A DNA stretch of 64,000 nucleotides from CAWABB01 sp963701735 (GCA_963701735.1 CAVPBI010000003.1:48207-112206); one strand, 5' to 3'. Positions 1-8,364 are shown, numbered from the stretch's first letter. The notes: generated by a model not told the origin, from the sequence alone. A program made the numbers and translations.

Positions 1-249
1 GGCGACGTGATGGGCGATCTGAACTCGCGCCGGGGCCGCATCAACGGCATGGTCCCGCGCAAGGACGCCCAGGTGATCAAGGCGCACGTCCCGCTGTCCG
101 AGATGTTCGGGTACTCGACCACGCTGCGGTCCATGACCCAGGGGCGCGCGATCTACTCGATGGAGATTTCGCATTACGACGAGACGCCACGGAGCGTGTC
201 TGACCAGATTATTGAGAAGATCAAGGGGAAGGAAGCGGTCAGCGCGTAA
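1..249 (+). CDS. fusA: Elongation factor G, C-terminal end (5' end outside window)
   Basis: The frame is open from the first base and ends at a TAA. The 82 visible residues match the last part of EF-G domains IV/V, including GDVMGDLNSRRGRINGM and GYSTTLRSMTQGRA, which are nearly invariant in the family. EF-G is the GTPase that drives ribosomal translocation. Its GTP-binding domain lies upstream of the window. The gene leads into tuf 50 bases later, the classical str-operon order. It is partial only because of the window edge; nothing looks damaged. Confidence 0.95.
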   Translation, partial: GDVMGDLNSRRGRINGMVPRKDAQVIKAHVPLSEMFGYSTTLRSMTQGRAIYSMEISHYDETPRSVSDQIIEKIKGKEAVSA

Positions 250-299
250 CACCCGCAGACGTTGCACACCCATCCCTGTCTACACCAGAGGAGACGACA

Positions 300-1511
300 A
301 TGGCAAAAGAGAAATTCCTGCGTGACAAGCCGCACATCAACATCGGGACCATCGGCCACGTCGATCACGGCAAGACGACGCTGACCGCCGCAATCACGAT
401 GGTGCTGGCGAAGAAGGGCCTGTCGACGGTTCGCACGTTCGACAGCATCGATAACGCGCCCGAAGAGCGCGAGCGCGGCATCACCATCGCTACCGCGCAC
501 ATCGAGTACTCGACCGCCAAGCGCCACTACGCGCACGTCGACTGCCCGGGCCACGCGGACTACGTGAAGAACATGATCACGGGCGCCGCCCAGATGGACG
601 GTGCGATTCTCGTCGTGGCCGCCACGGACGGCCCGATGCCCCAGACGCGCGAGCACATCCTGCTCGCCCGCCAGGTGGGCGTGCCGAAGATCGTGGTGTT
701 TATGAACAAGGTGGACGCGGTGGACGACCCCGAGCTGCTGGATCTCGTGGAGCTCGAGCTGCGCGATCTGCTCAAGAAGTACGAGTTCCCCGGCGACGAG
801 ATTCCCATCATCCGGGGCAGTGCGCTGAAGGCGATGGAAGCGGCGATGAAGACCGATTCGAAGCCCGACGATCCTGCGTTCAAGTGCATCGACGAGCTCA
901 TGGATGCGGTGGACACGTACTTCCCGCTTCCGCAGCGCGACGTCGAAAAGGCGTTCCTGATGCCGGTCGAGGACGTCTTCTCGATCACCGGCCGCGGCAC
1001 GGTCGGCACCGGCCGGGTCGAGCGCGGCAAGGCGAAGGTGGGCGACGAAGTCGAGGTCATCGGCCTGGGCGCGCACATGAAGACTGTCGTCACGGGCGCC
1101 GAGATGTTCCGCAAGGAGCTGGAGGAGGTCCGGGCGGGTGACAACGCCGGCCTGCTCCTCCGCGGCGTCGACAAGACGCAGCTGGAGCGCGGAATGGTCA
1201 TCGCCAAGCCCGGCTCGATCACGCCGCACAAGAAGTTCACGGCGCAGGTCCTGGTGCTGAAGAAGGAAGAGGGCGGGCGCCACACGCCGTTCTTCAACGG
1301 CTACCGTCCGCAGTTCTACTTCCGGACCACCGACGTGACCGGCGTCGCGACCCTGCCCGCGGGCTCCGAGATGGTCATGCCCGGCGACAACGTGGACGGG
1401 CTGGTCATCGAGCTCATCACCACGATCGCGATGGAGGAAGGGCTGAGGTTTGCTATCCGCGAAGGCGGCCACACCGTCGGCGCGGGCGTCGTCACCAAGA
1501 TCGTGGAGTAA
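300..1511 (+). CDS. tuf: Elongation factor Tu
   Basis: A 403-residue protein of full EF-Tu length. It delivers aminoacyl-tRNA to the ribosomal A site. The GTPase motifs appear in order: GHVDHGKT (about residue 19), RGITI switch I, DCPGHADY (about 81), NKVD (about 136) and the G5 loop GSALK (about 175). Beta-barrel domains 2 and 3 follow, with GTGRVERG and GGRHTPFF. The ATG has a GAGGAG Shine-Dalgarno about 8 bases upstream. It lies between fusA and rpsJ, at the str/S10 junction, and is intact. Confidence 0.98.
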   Translation: MAKEKFLRDKPHINIGTIGHVDHGKTTLTAAITMVLAKKGLSTVRTFDSIDNAPEERERGITIATAHIEYSTAKRHYAHVDCPGHADYVKNMITGAAQMDGAILVVAATDGPMPQTREHILLARQVGVPKIVVFMNKVDAVDDPELLDLVELELRDLLKKYEFPGDEIPIIRGSALKAMEAAMKTDSKPDDPAFKCIDELMDAVDTYFPLPQRDVEKAFLMPVEDVFSITGRGTVGTGRVERGKAKVGDEVEVIGLGAHMKTVVTGAEMFRKELEEVRAGDNAGLLLRGVDKTQLERGMVIAKPGSITPHKKFTAQVLVLKKEEGGRHTPFFNGYRPQFYFRTTDVTGVATLPAGSEMVMPGDNVDGLVIELITTIAMEEGLRFAIREGGHTVGAGVVTKIVE

Positions 1512-1524
1512 CCACGCGCTCCGC

Positions 1525-1550
1525 TCCGTCCCGCCGCGAGGCGGGACGGA
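1525..1550 (+). other. Perfect hairpin between tuf and rpsJ
   Basis: An 11-bp perfect stem (TCCGTCCCGCC pairing with GGCGGGACGGA) closes on a GCGA tetraloop of the GNRA type. No T-run follows, so it is unlikely to be a simple intrinsic terminator. It could be an mRNA processing or stability element at the str/S10 boundary. The CCGTCCCGC core recurs in other hairpins of this window. Confidence 0.6.
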
Positions 1551-1596
1551 CGGGCAGGCAGTTCATTGTGTCGTTTATCTGGAGTTAACTACTCTC

Positions 1597-1905
1597 GTGG
1601 CCGGACAAAAGATACGCATCAAGCTGAAGTCGTACGATCACAACCTGATCGACAAGTCTGCGGAGAAGATCATCAAGACTGTGAAGTCGACAGGCGCTGT
1701 GGTTTCCGGTCCGATTCCGTTGCCCACGAAGCGTACGGTGTATACTGTGCTTCGTTCGCCTCATGTTGACAAGAAGTCGAGAGAGCAGTTCGAGACGCGC
1801 GCTCACAAGCGCCTGATCGACATTCTGCACTCGACCAACAGGACTGTCGATTCCCTGATGAAGCTCGATTTGCCCGCGGGAGTCGACGTCGAGATCAAAG
1901 TCTAA
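1597..1905 (+). CDS. rpsJ: 30S ribosomal protein S10 (GTG start)
   Basis: 102 residues, the usual S10 length, beginning MAGQKIRIKLKSYDH. S10 sits in the 30S head and also serves as NusE in antitermination. The GTG start was chosen because homology begins exactly there and a GGAG Shine-Dalgarno lies about 10 bases upstream; an open frame extends further upstream, but that sequence overlaps tuf and resembles nothing. SPHVDKKSREQFE and the C-terminal DLPAGVDVEIKV are typical. It is first in the S10 operon, with hairpins on both sides. Confidence 0.95.
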   Translation: MAGQKIRIKLKSYDHNLIDKSAEKIIKTVKSTGAVVSGPIPLPTKRTVYTVLRSPHVDKKSREQFETRAHKRLIDILHSTNRTVDSLMKLDLPAGVDVEIKV

Positions 1906-1937
1906 TCCGCGATCTGACAACTGAGTGCAGGCGTTCT

Positions 1938-1969
1938 CGGTCCGTCCCGCATGACGCGGGAGGCGACCG
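1938..1969 (+). other. Nested hairpin in rpsJ-rplC spacer
   Basis: In the 145-base gap before rplC, CGGTC pairs with GACCG around an inner TCCCGC/GCGGGA stem with a short loop. The gap is unusually long for this tight operon. A leader or processing element is possible. No T-run follows. The spacer shares the CCGTCCCGC word with the hairpin after tuf. Confidence 0.45.
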
Positions 1970-2050
1970 GAACGGGCACGGCATCGGAAAGGTGCTGCCG
2001 GCGGCGCGTGTGTCGTCGGAGTGTGGAGTATTCACGCAAGGACTGAGGGT

Positions 2051-2680
2051 ATGACAGGACTACTCGGACGCAAAATCGGGATGACCAGCGTGTTCGACGA
2101 GTCTGGGCAGGTGATTCCGTGCACGGTGATCGAAGCAGGACCGTGCTACGTGACGCACCTCAAGACTAAGGACCGCGACGGGTATGAGGCCGTCCAGATC
2201 GGCTTCCATGAGGCGAAGGAACGCCTCGTGCCGAAGCCGCAGCAGGGGCATTTCGCCCGCGCGCAGGTGAAGCCCAGCCGCATCCTCCGGGAATTCCCCA
2301 CGGCGGGAGCAGAGCTCCAGCCGGGCCAGGAAATCCGGGTCGACAAGGTGTTCGCAAAGGGCGACATCGTCTCCATCGTGGGCACGTCCAAAGGGCGGGG
2401 CTTCCAGGGCGTCGTCAAGCGCCACCACTTCGGGGGAGGGTTCCGCACCCATGGCCAGAGCGACCGCGAGCGGGCGCCAGGCTCGATCGGGTCGTCGTCC
2501 TATCCGTCGCGCGTGTTCAAGGGCATGCGCATGGCGGGCCGCATGGGCGGGGGGCGCGTCACCGTGCATAACCTGCGGGTCGTCGGCGTGATCGCCGACT
2601 CCAATATCCTCCTGGTGAAGGGGTCCGTCCCGGGTGCGGTGAACGGCTACCTCGAGATCCACAAACGCAAGGCGCAGTAA
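2051..2680 (+). CDS. rplC: 50S ribosomal protein L3
   Basis: 209 residues, standard L3 length, an early-assembly 50S protein reaching toward the peptidyl-transferase centre. It starts MTGLLGRKIGMTSVF; the ATG was preferred to an upstream in-frame start because L3 homology begins here and AAGGA lies about 8 bases before. The central loop has KGRGFQGVVKRHHFGGG and APGSIGSSSYPSRVFKGMRM. Second gene of the S10 operon, followed by rplD after 17 bases. Confidence 0.96.
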   Translation: MTGLLGRKIGMTSVFDESGQVIPCTVIEAGPCYVTHLKTKDRDGYEAVQIGFHEAKERLVPKPQQGHFARAQVKPSRILREFPTAGAELQPGQEIRVDKVFAKGDIVSIVGTSKGRGFQGVVKRHHFGGGFRTHGQSDRERAPGSIGSSSYPSRVFKGMRMAGRMGGGRVTVHNLRVVGVIADSNILLVKGSVPGAVNGYLEIHKRKAQ

Positions 2681-2697
2681 CCTTCAACGGATGAACG

Positions 2698-3327
2698 ATG
2701 GAACTCGACGTCTATAAGAAAGATGGTACCCTGTCCGGCGACAAGGTGAAGCTCTCCGAAGAGATCTTCGGGATCGAGCCGAACCAGCACGCGCTGCACC
2801 AGGCGGTGCGCGTGTATCTGGACAACCAGCGCCAGGGGACTTCCAAGGTGAAGACCCGCGCCGAAGTCGCGGGCGGCGGCAAGAAGCCGTTCAAGCAGAA
2901 GCACACCGGCATGGCCCGGCAGGGCACCTCGCGCTCGCCCATCATGACGGGCGGCGGCTCGATTTTCGGCCCCAAGCCGCGCGATTACTCGCGGACGCTC
3001 CCGGCGAAGATTCGCCGCCTCGCCCGGAAGTCGGCCCTCTCGATCAAGGCGAAGGAAGGCCTGATCAAGGTCGTGGAGGACTTCTCGTTCGAAGCCCCGA
3101 AGACCAGGGAGATGGCGACGGTGTTGAAGAGCCTCGGCCTCAACGAGTCGAAGACGCTCCTGCTGTTGCCGAAGAGCGACCCGAACGTCGTGAAGGCGGG
3201 ACGGAACATCCCGTCGATGAACATCAAGGAGGCGGACAAGGCCTCCACGTACGACCTGGTCAACACCCAGGTGCTCCTCATTCAGAAGAGCGCCGTGGAG
3301 GTGTTGCAGAACACCTTCAAGAACTGA
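2698..3327 (+). CDS. rplD: 50S ribosomal protein L4
   Basis: 209 residues, the normal length for L4, an exit-tunnel protein and, in some bacteria, an S10-operon repressor. The extended tunnel loop (about residues 50-100) is present with KTRAEVAGGGKKPFKQKHTG and GGGSIFGPKPRDY. The globular C-terminal part carries KSLGLNESKTLLLL. It begins 17 bases after rplC and is followed by rplW. The sequence is intact. Confidence 0.97.
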   Translation: MELDVYKKDGTLSGDKVKLSEEIFGIEPNQHALHQAVRVYLDNQRQGTSKVKTRAEVAGGGKKPFKQKHTGMARQGTSRSPIMTGGGSIFGPKPRDYSRTLPAKIRRLARKSALSIKAKEGLIKVVEDFSFEAPKTREMATVLKSLGLNESKTLLLLPKSDPNVVKAGRNIPSMNIKEADKASTYDLVNTQVLLIQKSAVEVLQNTFKN

Positions 3328-3343
3328 GAGCGCGGAACGACGT

Positions 3344-3634
3344 ATGATCCCCATCCTGAAACGGCCCCTGGTGACGGAGAAGATGACCGCCCTGCAGGAC
3401 AAGGGGCAGTACGCCTTCGAAGTGGACACCACGAGCAACAAGATCACGATCGCGCGTGCCGTGGAAAAGAAGTTCAACGTGAAGGTCGTGAGCGTGCGGA
3501 CGGTGACCATGAAGGGAAAGGCCAAGTCGCAGATGACGCGGCGCGGCCGGTTCGCCGGGCGCACCTCGGCCTGGAAAAAGGCCATCGTCACGCTGAAGGC
3601 GGGCGACAAGATCGAGTTCTTCCAGAACGTGTAG
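3344..3634 (+). CDS. rplW: 50S ribosomal protein L23
   Basis: 96 residues, normal for L23, which lies at the tunnel exit and docks trigger factor and the signal recognition particle. It begins MIPILKRPLVTEKMT; the LKRPLVTEK segment is the family signature. The middle region NKITIARAVEKKFNVKVVSVRT is the beta-hairpin core. It sits 16 bases after rplD and 15 before rplB, in canonical S10-operon order. Confidence 0.96.
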   Translation: MIPILKRPLVTEKMTALQDKGQYAFEVDTTSNKITIARAVEKKFNVKVVSVRTVTMKGKAKSQMTRRGRFAGRTSAWKKAIVTLKAGDKIEFFQNV

Positions 3635-3649
3635 CGAGCGAGCATCACC

Positions 3650-4477
3650 ATGGCAATCCGAAAGCTCAAACCGGTGACTCCTGGAACGCGCTGGGCGTCC
3701 GTCCCCGCGTTCGACGAGATCACGAAGACGAAGCCGGAGAAGTCCCTGATCGAGCCGCTGAAGAAGTCGGGCGGCAGGAACAACACCGGACGCGTCACGT
3801 CCCGCCATCGCGGCGGCGGCCACAAGCGGTTCTACCGCATCATCGATTTCAAGCGCGACAAGGTCGGCATGGACGCGACGGTGGTGGCGATCGAATACGA
3901 TCCGAACCGTTCCGCCCGGATCGCCCTCGTGCAGTACAAGGACGGCGAGCGCCGCTACGTCCTCGCGGCCGACGGCGTGGGTGTGGGGACCGTTCTTCAG
4001 TCGGGACCTGAGTCAGAAATCCGCGTGGGCAACACGCTCCCGCTGGGCAACATTCCGGCCGGCACGTTCGTGCATGCCGTCGAGCTCCGCCCCGGCAAGG
4101 GCGCGCAGATGGCCCGGAGCGCGGGGACCTCGGTCCAGCTCATGGCGAAGGAAGGGAAGTTCGCGCAGCTCCGCCTCCCCTCCGGCGAAATCCGGAACGT
4201 CCCGGTCGTCTGCCGGGCGACGATCGGCTCTGTCGGCAACGCGGAGCACGAGAATCTCAGCGTCGGGAAGGCCGGGCGGTCGCGCTGGCTCGGGATCCGC
4301 CCGCAGTCGCGCGGCGTGGTGATGAACCCGGTGGACCATCCGCACGGCGGCGGCGAGGGAAAATCCCCGCAGGGGAATCCCCACCCGGTGTCGCCCTGGG
4401 GCTGGCACACGAAGGGCAAGAAGACGCGGTCGCGCAAGAAGCCATCAAGCAAGTACATCGTCAAGCGGAGACCATAA
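3650..4477 (+). CDS. rplB: 50S ribosomal protein L2
   Basis: 275 residues, full-length L2, needed for subunit association and peptidyl-transferase assembly. SRHRGGGHKRFYRIIDFKR lies near residue 50. The conserved C-terminal GVVMNPVDHPHGGGEG contains the histidine long associated with activity. The basic tail KGKKTRSRKKPSSKYIVKRR is typical. Five bases separate it from rpsS. No anomalies. Confidence 0.97.
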   Translation: MAIRKLKPVTPGTRWASVPAFDEITKTKPEKSLIEPLKKSGGRNNTGRVTSRHRGGGHKRFYRIIDFKRDKVGMDATVVAIEYDPNRSARIALVQYKDGERRYVLAADGVGVGTVLQSGPESEIRVGNTLPLGNIPAGTFVHAVELRPGKGAQMARSAGTSVQLMAKEGKFAQLRLPSGEIRNVPVVCRATIGSVGNAEHENLSVGKAGRSRWLGIRPQSRGVVMNPVDHPHGGGEGKSPQGNPHPVSPWGWHTKGKKTRSRKKPSSKYIVKRRP

Positions 4478-4482
4478 CCGCC

Positions 4483-4770
4483 ATGAGCCGCTCTCTGAAA
4501 AAGGGGCCGTACGTCAACGTCATCCTGCAGGACAAGGTGGAGGCGTTGAACAAGGTCAACCAGAAGAAAGTCATCAAGACGTGGTCCCGGTCGACGACCG
4601 TCACGCCTGATTTCGTCGGCCACACGTTCGCCGTTCACAACGGCAACAAGTTCATCCCGGTCTATATCCACGAGGGAATGGTGGGGCACAAGCTCGGCGA
4701 GTTTGCGCCCACGCGGCTCTTCCGCGGCCATCCCGGTCTCAAGAAAGAGGAGAGCACGGCGGCCCGCTGA
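4483..4770 (+). CDS. rpsS: 30S ribosomal protein S19
   Basis: 95 residues, standard S19, a 30S head protein that contacts S13 and the A-site finger. It starts MSRSLKKGPYVN and contains the signature region FVGHTFAVHNGNKFIPVYI and MVGHKLGEFAPTR. It follows rplB by five bases and precedes rplV by 28. Intact. Confidence 0.97.
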   Translation: MSRSLKKGPYVNVILQDKVEALNKVNQKKVIKTWSRSTTVTPDFVGHTFAVHNGNKFIPVYIHEGMVGHKLGEFAPTRLFRGHPGLKKEESTAAR

Positions 4771-4798
4771 GGCGTCGCGTCCAAACGAGGAAATGACG

Positions 4799-5257
4799 AT
4801 GGTAGAAGCCCGCGCAATCAACCGTTACATCGGATCGTCGCCGCGCAAGATGCGGCTGGTGGTCGATCTGATCCGTGGCAAGTCCGTTGACGAGGCCATC
4901 CGGATCCTGCATTTTTCGCCGAAGCACGCGTCGAAAGTCGCGGAAAAGGTCCTGCGCTCCGCCGTTGCGAACCTGCAGAACAAGGACGAGGGAGCCCGGC
5001 TCGACCCGACCGACATGGTGGTGAAAGAGGTGTTCGTGGACGGCGGGATGTCGATGAAGCGGATCCTGCCCGCCCCGATGGGACGCGCCTTCCGGATCAA
5101 GAAGCGGTCGAACCACGTGACGATCGTCGTGGCATCGACAAAGACGAAGGCACCCGCGCGCGGCGCGGCGAAGGCGAAGCCCGCGGCCGCGGCCAAGGCC
5201 GCCCCGGGAAAGAAAGCGGCGCCGGCAAAGAAGGCCGGCAGCGCGGAATCCAAGTAA
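4799..5257 (+). CDS. rplV: 50S ribosomal protein L22 with Lys/Ala-rich C-terminal tail
   Basis: 152 residues, of which about the first 115 are L22, an exit-tunnel protein; the rest is an Ala/Lys/Pro tail (APARGAAKAKPAAAAKAAPG). There are ATG codons at 4793 and 4799; 4799 is preferred because the GAGG Shine-Dalgarno at 4787-4790 is then 8 bases away. YIGSSPRKMRLVVDLIRGK and the loop with MSMKRILPAPMGRAFRIKKR are L22 hallmarks. The low-complexity tail is probably surface-exposed on the ribosome; rplQ carries a comparable tail. Confidence 0.95.
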   Translation: MVEARAINRYIGSSPRKMRLVVDLIRGKSVDEAIRILHFSPKHASKVAEKVLRSAVANLQNKDEGARLDPTDMVVKEVFVDGGMSMKRILPAPMGRAFRIKKRSNHVTIVVASTKTKAPARGAAKAKPAAAAKAAPGKKAAPAKKAGSAESK

Positions 5258-5266
5258 GGAGGCAGA

Positions 5267-5956
5267 GTGGGACAGAAGGTAAATCCGATCGGGCTGCGTC
5301 TCGGGATCATCAAGTCCTGGGATTCGAACTGGTATGACGAGAAGTCGTTTGCCGGGAAGCTGATGGAGGATATCACGATCAGGAACTATGTCCGCAGCCG
5401 CCTGAAGAAGGCGGGGATCTCGCGGATCCTGATCGACAGGACCCCGAAGCGGGCTGTCATCACCATCACGACGTCCCGTCCGGGCATCGTGATCGGCCGG
5501 AGCGGCAAGGAGATCTCGCAGCTCGAGGAAGAGCTGAAGAAGATCACGAACAAGGAAGTGAAGATTCTCATCAATGAAATCAAGCGTCCCGAGCTCGACG
5601 CATACCTGGTGGCCGAGAACATCGCGCAGCAGCTGGAGGGCCGCATCGCCTTCCGTCGCGCGATGAAGAACGCGATCACCGCCTCGATGCGGATGGGGGC
5701 CGAGGGCGTGCGCGTGATGACCGCCGGCCGTCTGGGCGGAGCGGAAATCGCGCGGACCGAGCAGTACAAGGACGGCCGCATCCCGCTGCACACGCTGCGC
5801 GCGGACATCGATTACGCGACCGCGACCGCGCGGACCGTGTACGGCACGATCGGCGTCAAGGTCTGGATCTGCAAGGGCGAGGTGCTGGACGCGCAGGGCG
5901 CGATGCAGCACGCCGAAAAACCGCGCCGCAGCATGGCGGGCGAGCGCGAGCGCTAG
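5267..5956 (+). CDS. rpsC: 30S ribosomal protein S3 (GTG start)
   Basis: 229 residues, standard S3, part of the mRNA entry tunnel. It starts MGQKVNPIGLRLGI at a GTG with an AAGGAGG Shine-Dalgarno that overlaps the rplV stop codon, implying coupled translation. The KH domain is visible around residues 60-90 (GIVIGRSGKEISQLEEELKK). The C-terminal domain carries MRMGAEGVRVMTAGRLGGAE and RIPLHTLRADIDYA. Intact. Confidence 0.97.
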   Translation: MGQKVNPIGLRLGIIKSWDSNWYDEKSFAGKLMEDITIRNYVRSRLKKAGISRILIDRTPKRAVITITTSRPGIVIGRSGKEISQLEEELKKITNKEVKILINEIKRPELDAYLVAENIAQQLEGRIAFRRAMKNAITASMRMGAEGVRVMTAGRLGGAEIARTEQYKDGRIPLHTLRADIDYATATARTVYGTIGVKVWICKGEVLDAQGAMQHAEKPRRSMAGERER

Positions 5957-5969
5957 AGGAGAGTCCCAT

Positions 5970-6392
5970 ATGTTGATGCCCAAGAGAGTCAAGTTCAGGA
6001 AAGCCCAGCGCGGGCGGATGCGCGGCGTGGAAACCCGGGGCGCGCGGGTCGCCTTCGGCGACTTCGGCCTGAAGGCCCTGGCGCCGGGATGGATCACGCA
6101 GCGCCAGATCGAGGCCGCGCGCGTGACGCTGACGCGCATGATGAAGCGCGAAGGCAAGGTCTGGATCCGGATATTCCCGGACAAGCCCGTGACGAAGAAG
6201 CCCGCCGAAACCCGCATGGGAAAAGGGAAGGGCGCGCCGGAGTACTGGGTGGCGGTCGTGAAGCCCGGGCGCATCATGTTTGAGGTCGGAGGAACGACGA
6301 AGGCGGTGGCGCTGGAGGCTCTCACGCTGGCCTCCCACAAGCTGCCGATCAAGACGAAGATCAGTGTCCGCCCGAACTTCGAGGGCGTGTAA
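5970..6392 (+). CDS. rplP: 50S ribosomal protein L16
   Basis: 140 residues, normal L16, which lines the A-site tRNA path. It begins MLMPKRVKFRKAQRGRM; the ATG at 5970 fits the GAGGAG 7 bases upstream better than the second ATG at 5976. GWITQRQIEAARVTLTRMMK and GKGKGAPEYWVAVVKPGRI are characteristic. The gap to rpmC (72 bases) holds an inverted repeat that recurs near 54 kb. Confidence 0.97.
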   Translation: MLMPKRVKFRKAQRGRMRGVETRGARVAFGDFGLKALAPGWITQRQIEAARVTLTRMMKREGKVWIRIFPDKPVTKKPAETRMGKGKGAPEYWVAVVKPGRIMFEVGGTTKAVALEALTLASHKLPIKTKISVRPNFEGV

Positions 6393-6395
6393 GGT

Positions 6396-6437
6396 CGTGC
6401 CGTTCCAACAGGATCTCTGGCGGTTGGAACGGGCACG
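6396..6437. repeat. Interspersed inverted repeat, copy 1
   Basis: The arms CGTGCCGTTCCAAC and GTTGGAACGGGCACG flank a 13-base loop, with one bulged base. The same arms, GTGCCGTTCCAAC and GTTGGAACGCGCAC, occur at 54032-54091 around an unrelated 33-base loop. Conserved arms with a variable middle suggest a short palindromic repeat family. Here it fills most of the rplP-rpmC spacer. Confidence 0.6.
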
Positions 6438-6464
6438 AGCACGGAACGGACGAACGGAGCACGA

Positions 6465-6665
6465 ATGAAAGCGTCAGAACTGCGGGACCTCTCCATGGAC
6501 GAGCTGAAGAAGCGGCTCGCGGACGAGCAGGAGAACCTCGCGAATTTGCGGTTCCAGCTGTCGACCAGCCAGCTGGAGAGCCCCATCAAGGTTCGCTCGG
6601 TCCGGCGTGACATCGCCAGACTGCTTACGATGATTCGACACAAGGAACGGAGCGCTGCGCAATGA
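6465..6665 (+). CDS. rpmC: 50S ribosomal protein L29
   Basis: 66 residues, the normal L29 size; L29 lies beside L23 at the tunnel exit. It starts MKASELRDLSMDELKKRL and keeps the two-helix coiled-coil pattern, with the conserved ENLANLRFQLSTSQLESP segment in the middle. Its TGA overlaps the ATG of rpsQ (ATGA), indicating coupled translation. It follows the inverted repeat in the rplP spacer. Confidence 0.95.
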   Translation: MKASELRDLSMDELKKRLADEQENLANLRFQLSTSQLESPIKVRSVRRDIARLLTMIRHKERSAAQ

Positions 6666-6949
6666 GCGGCCAGCAGGAACAGCAGGCGAGTCCGGCGCGC
6701 ACGGCACGCCGGAAAGTCAGGGTCGGGAAAGTGGTCTCCGACCGGATGCAGAAGAGCATCATCGTTTCGATCGAGCGGCGCGTGCCGCACCCGATCTACA
6801 AGAAGTACTTCCGGCGGACCACGCGGCTGAAGGCGCACGACGAGAACCGCGAGGCGCACGTGGGCGACACCGTGAAGATCATGGAAACCCGCCCGCTCAG
6901 CAAGACGAAGCGCTGGCGGCTGGTCGCGGTGATCGAGAAAGCAAAGTAA
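6662..6949 (+). CDS. rpsQ: 30S ribosomal protein S17
   Basis: 95 residues, slightly longer than the usual 80-90 because of an N-terminal stretch (MSGQQEQQASPARTARR) before the core GKVVSDRMQKSIIVSIERRV. S17 is a primary 16S rRNA binder with an OB fold. HPIYKKYFRRTTRLKAHDE and GDTVKIMETRPLSKTKRW are family signatures. The start overlaps the rpmC stop by four bases. The extension may be real, or initiation may be internal. Confidence 0.95.
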   Translation: MSGQQEQQASPARTARRKVRVGKVVSDRMQKSIIVSIERRVPHPIYKKYFRRTTRLKAHDENREAHVGDTVKIMETRPLSKTKRWRLVAVIEKAK

Positions 6950-6971
6950 TCATCCGAACGCGGAGCGCGTC

Positions 6972-7340
6972 ATGATTCAGGAAGAGACAAATCTCGTGGT
7001 GGCGGACAATTCAGGGGCCAAGAAGGTCCGCTGCATCCGCGTCCTCGGCGGTTCCGATCGCCGCTATGCGGGGCTCGGGGACCTCGTCGTCGTCGCCGTG
7101 AAGAGCGCGATCCCGGGCGCGACCGTCAAGAAGGGCGAAGTGGCGCGCGCGGTCATCGTGCGGACCAGGAAGGAGACCCGCCGCAAGGACGGCTCCTTCA
7201 TCCGGTTCGACGAGAACGCGGCGGTGCTCATCAACGAAGCCGGCGAGCCGCGCGGAAGCCGCATCTTCGGCCCCGTTGCGCGCGAGCTGCGCGAGAAACA
7301 GTACATGAAAATCGTTTCCCTGGCCCCGGAAGTGCTCTGA
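6972..7340 (+). CDS. rplN: 50S ribosomal protein L14
   Basis: 122 residues, exactly the typical L14 length; L14 forms an intersubunit bridge and is the binding site for RsfS. It starts MIQEETNLVVADNSGAKKVR. VKKGEVARAVIVRTRKE and the C-terminal GSRIFGPVARELREKQYMKI are highly conserved. It is 22 bases after rpsQ and 12 before rplX. Intact. Confidence 0.97.
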   Translation: MIQEETNLVVADNSGAKKVRCIRVLGGSDRRYAGLGDLVVVAVKSAIPGATVKKGEVARAVIVRTRKETRRKDGSFIRFDENAAVLINEAGEPRGSRIFGPVARELREKQYMKIVSLAPEVL

Positions 7341-7352
7341 GAAGGTGCTCGC

Positions 7353-7676
7353 ATGAAGATCCGCAAAAACGACATGGTCATGGTCATCGCCGGCAACGCG
7401 CGCGGCAAGTCGGGGAAGGTCCTCAAGGTCTACCCCGCCCGCGAACGCGTGATCGTCGAGGGCGTGAACATCATTAAACGCCACACCCGTCCGCGGCAGA
7501 AGAACCCGCAGGGCGGCATCGTCCAGCGCGAGGCGCCCATCCACGTCTCCAACGTGATGCTGGTCGATCCGAAAACCAACCAGGTGACGCGCGTCGGCAC
7601 CAGGGTGATCAAGGACAGCACGACGGGCAAGAAGAGCCGGTTGCGCGTTGCAAAGGCAACGGGAGAGACGTTCTGA
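7353..7676 (+). CDS. rplX: 50S ribosomal protein L24
   Basis: 107 residues, a normal L24, an assembly initiator of the large subunit. The N-terminal KOW motif is visible (KNDMVMVIAGNARGKSGKVL). RVIVEGVNIIKRHTRP and the GGIVQREAPIHVSNVMLVDP segment are typical. Its stop codon ends one base before the ATG of the annotated rplE start. Confidence 0.97.
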   Translation: MKIRKNDMVMVIAGNARGKSGKVLKVYPARERVIVEGVNIIKRHTRPRQKNPQGGIVQREAPIHVSNVMLVDPKTNQVTRVGTRVIKDSTTGKKSRLRVAKATGETF

Positions 7677-7677
7677 C

Positions 7678-8364
7678 ATGACCGACGAAAAGCAGCAGAA
7701 AAAGCAGCAGAAGGCTCCGCGCGAGAAGGCGGAGAAAGAGGCCGGGACCCAGGCGCTTGCGCGCCACAAGGGGAAGGAAGAGCACGTGGTGCCGCGGATG
7801 GCTACCGCGTACACGAAAGATGTCGTGCCCTCCCTGATGAAGCGCTTCAGTTACAGGAGCGCGATGCAGGTGCCGCGCCTCGAGAAGATCGCCATCAACG
7901 TCGGCGTCGGCCTGGCCACGCAGGACGCGAAGCTGGTCGAGGTGGTTGCGCGCGACCTGGAAGCCATCGTGGGCCAGAAGGTGGTGGTCACGAAGGCCAA
8001 GAAGTCGATCTCGAATTTCAAGCTGCGCGAGAAGATGCCGATCGGCTGCCGCGTCACGCTGCGGCGCGCCCGGATGTACGAGTTTCTCGACCGCTTCATC
8101 AGCATCTCGGTCCCCCGCATCCGCGACTTCCGCGGCCTGTCAGACAAGTCGTTCGACGGGCGCGGCAACTACACGATCGGGCTGAAGGAACACACGGTGT
8201 TCCCCGAGATCGACGTGGACAAAGTGACAAAGGTCTTCGGCATGGACATCACGTTCGTGACGACCGCGAAGACCGATCAGGAAGCGTATGAACTGCTGAA
8301 GGCGCTGGGCATGCCGTTCGTGAAGCGGCAGGAAGTCCTGGAACGCCCGGCGGCACAACAGTAA
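7678..8364 (+). CDS. rplE: 50S ribosomal protein L5, with N-terminal extension
   Basis: 228 residues if translated from 7678, against about 180 for the family. The canonical L5 part starts near an in-frame ATG at 7798 (MATAYTKDVVPSLMKRF). The first 40 residues are charged and Lys/Gln-rich (TDEKQQKKQQKAPREKAEK). The start at 7678 abuts the rplX stop, fitting coupled translation; the 7798 ATG has only a distant AAGGAAG. Core signatures include VTKAKKSISNFKLREKMPIG and FDGRGNYTIGLKEHTVFPE. L5 binds 5S rRNA in the central protuberance. Which start is used is undecided. Confidence 0.92.
   Translation: MTDEKQQKKQQKAPREKAEKEAGTQALARHKGKEEHVVPRMATAYTKDVVPSLMKRFSYRSAMQVPRLEKIAINVGVGLATQDAKLVEVVARDLEAIVGQKVVVTKAKKSISNFKLREKMPIGCRVTLRRARMYEFLDRFISISVPRIRDFRGLSDKSFDGRGNYTIGLKEHTVFPEIDVDKVTKVFGMDITFVTTAKTDQEAYELLKALGMPFVKRQEVLERPAAQQ

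Noticed and set aside
174..1472. Long antisense open frame over tuf
   Set aside because: Arg/His-rich low-information sequence opposite a highly conserved gene; a composition shadow.
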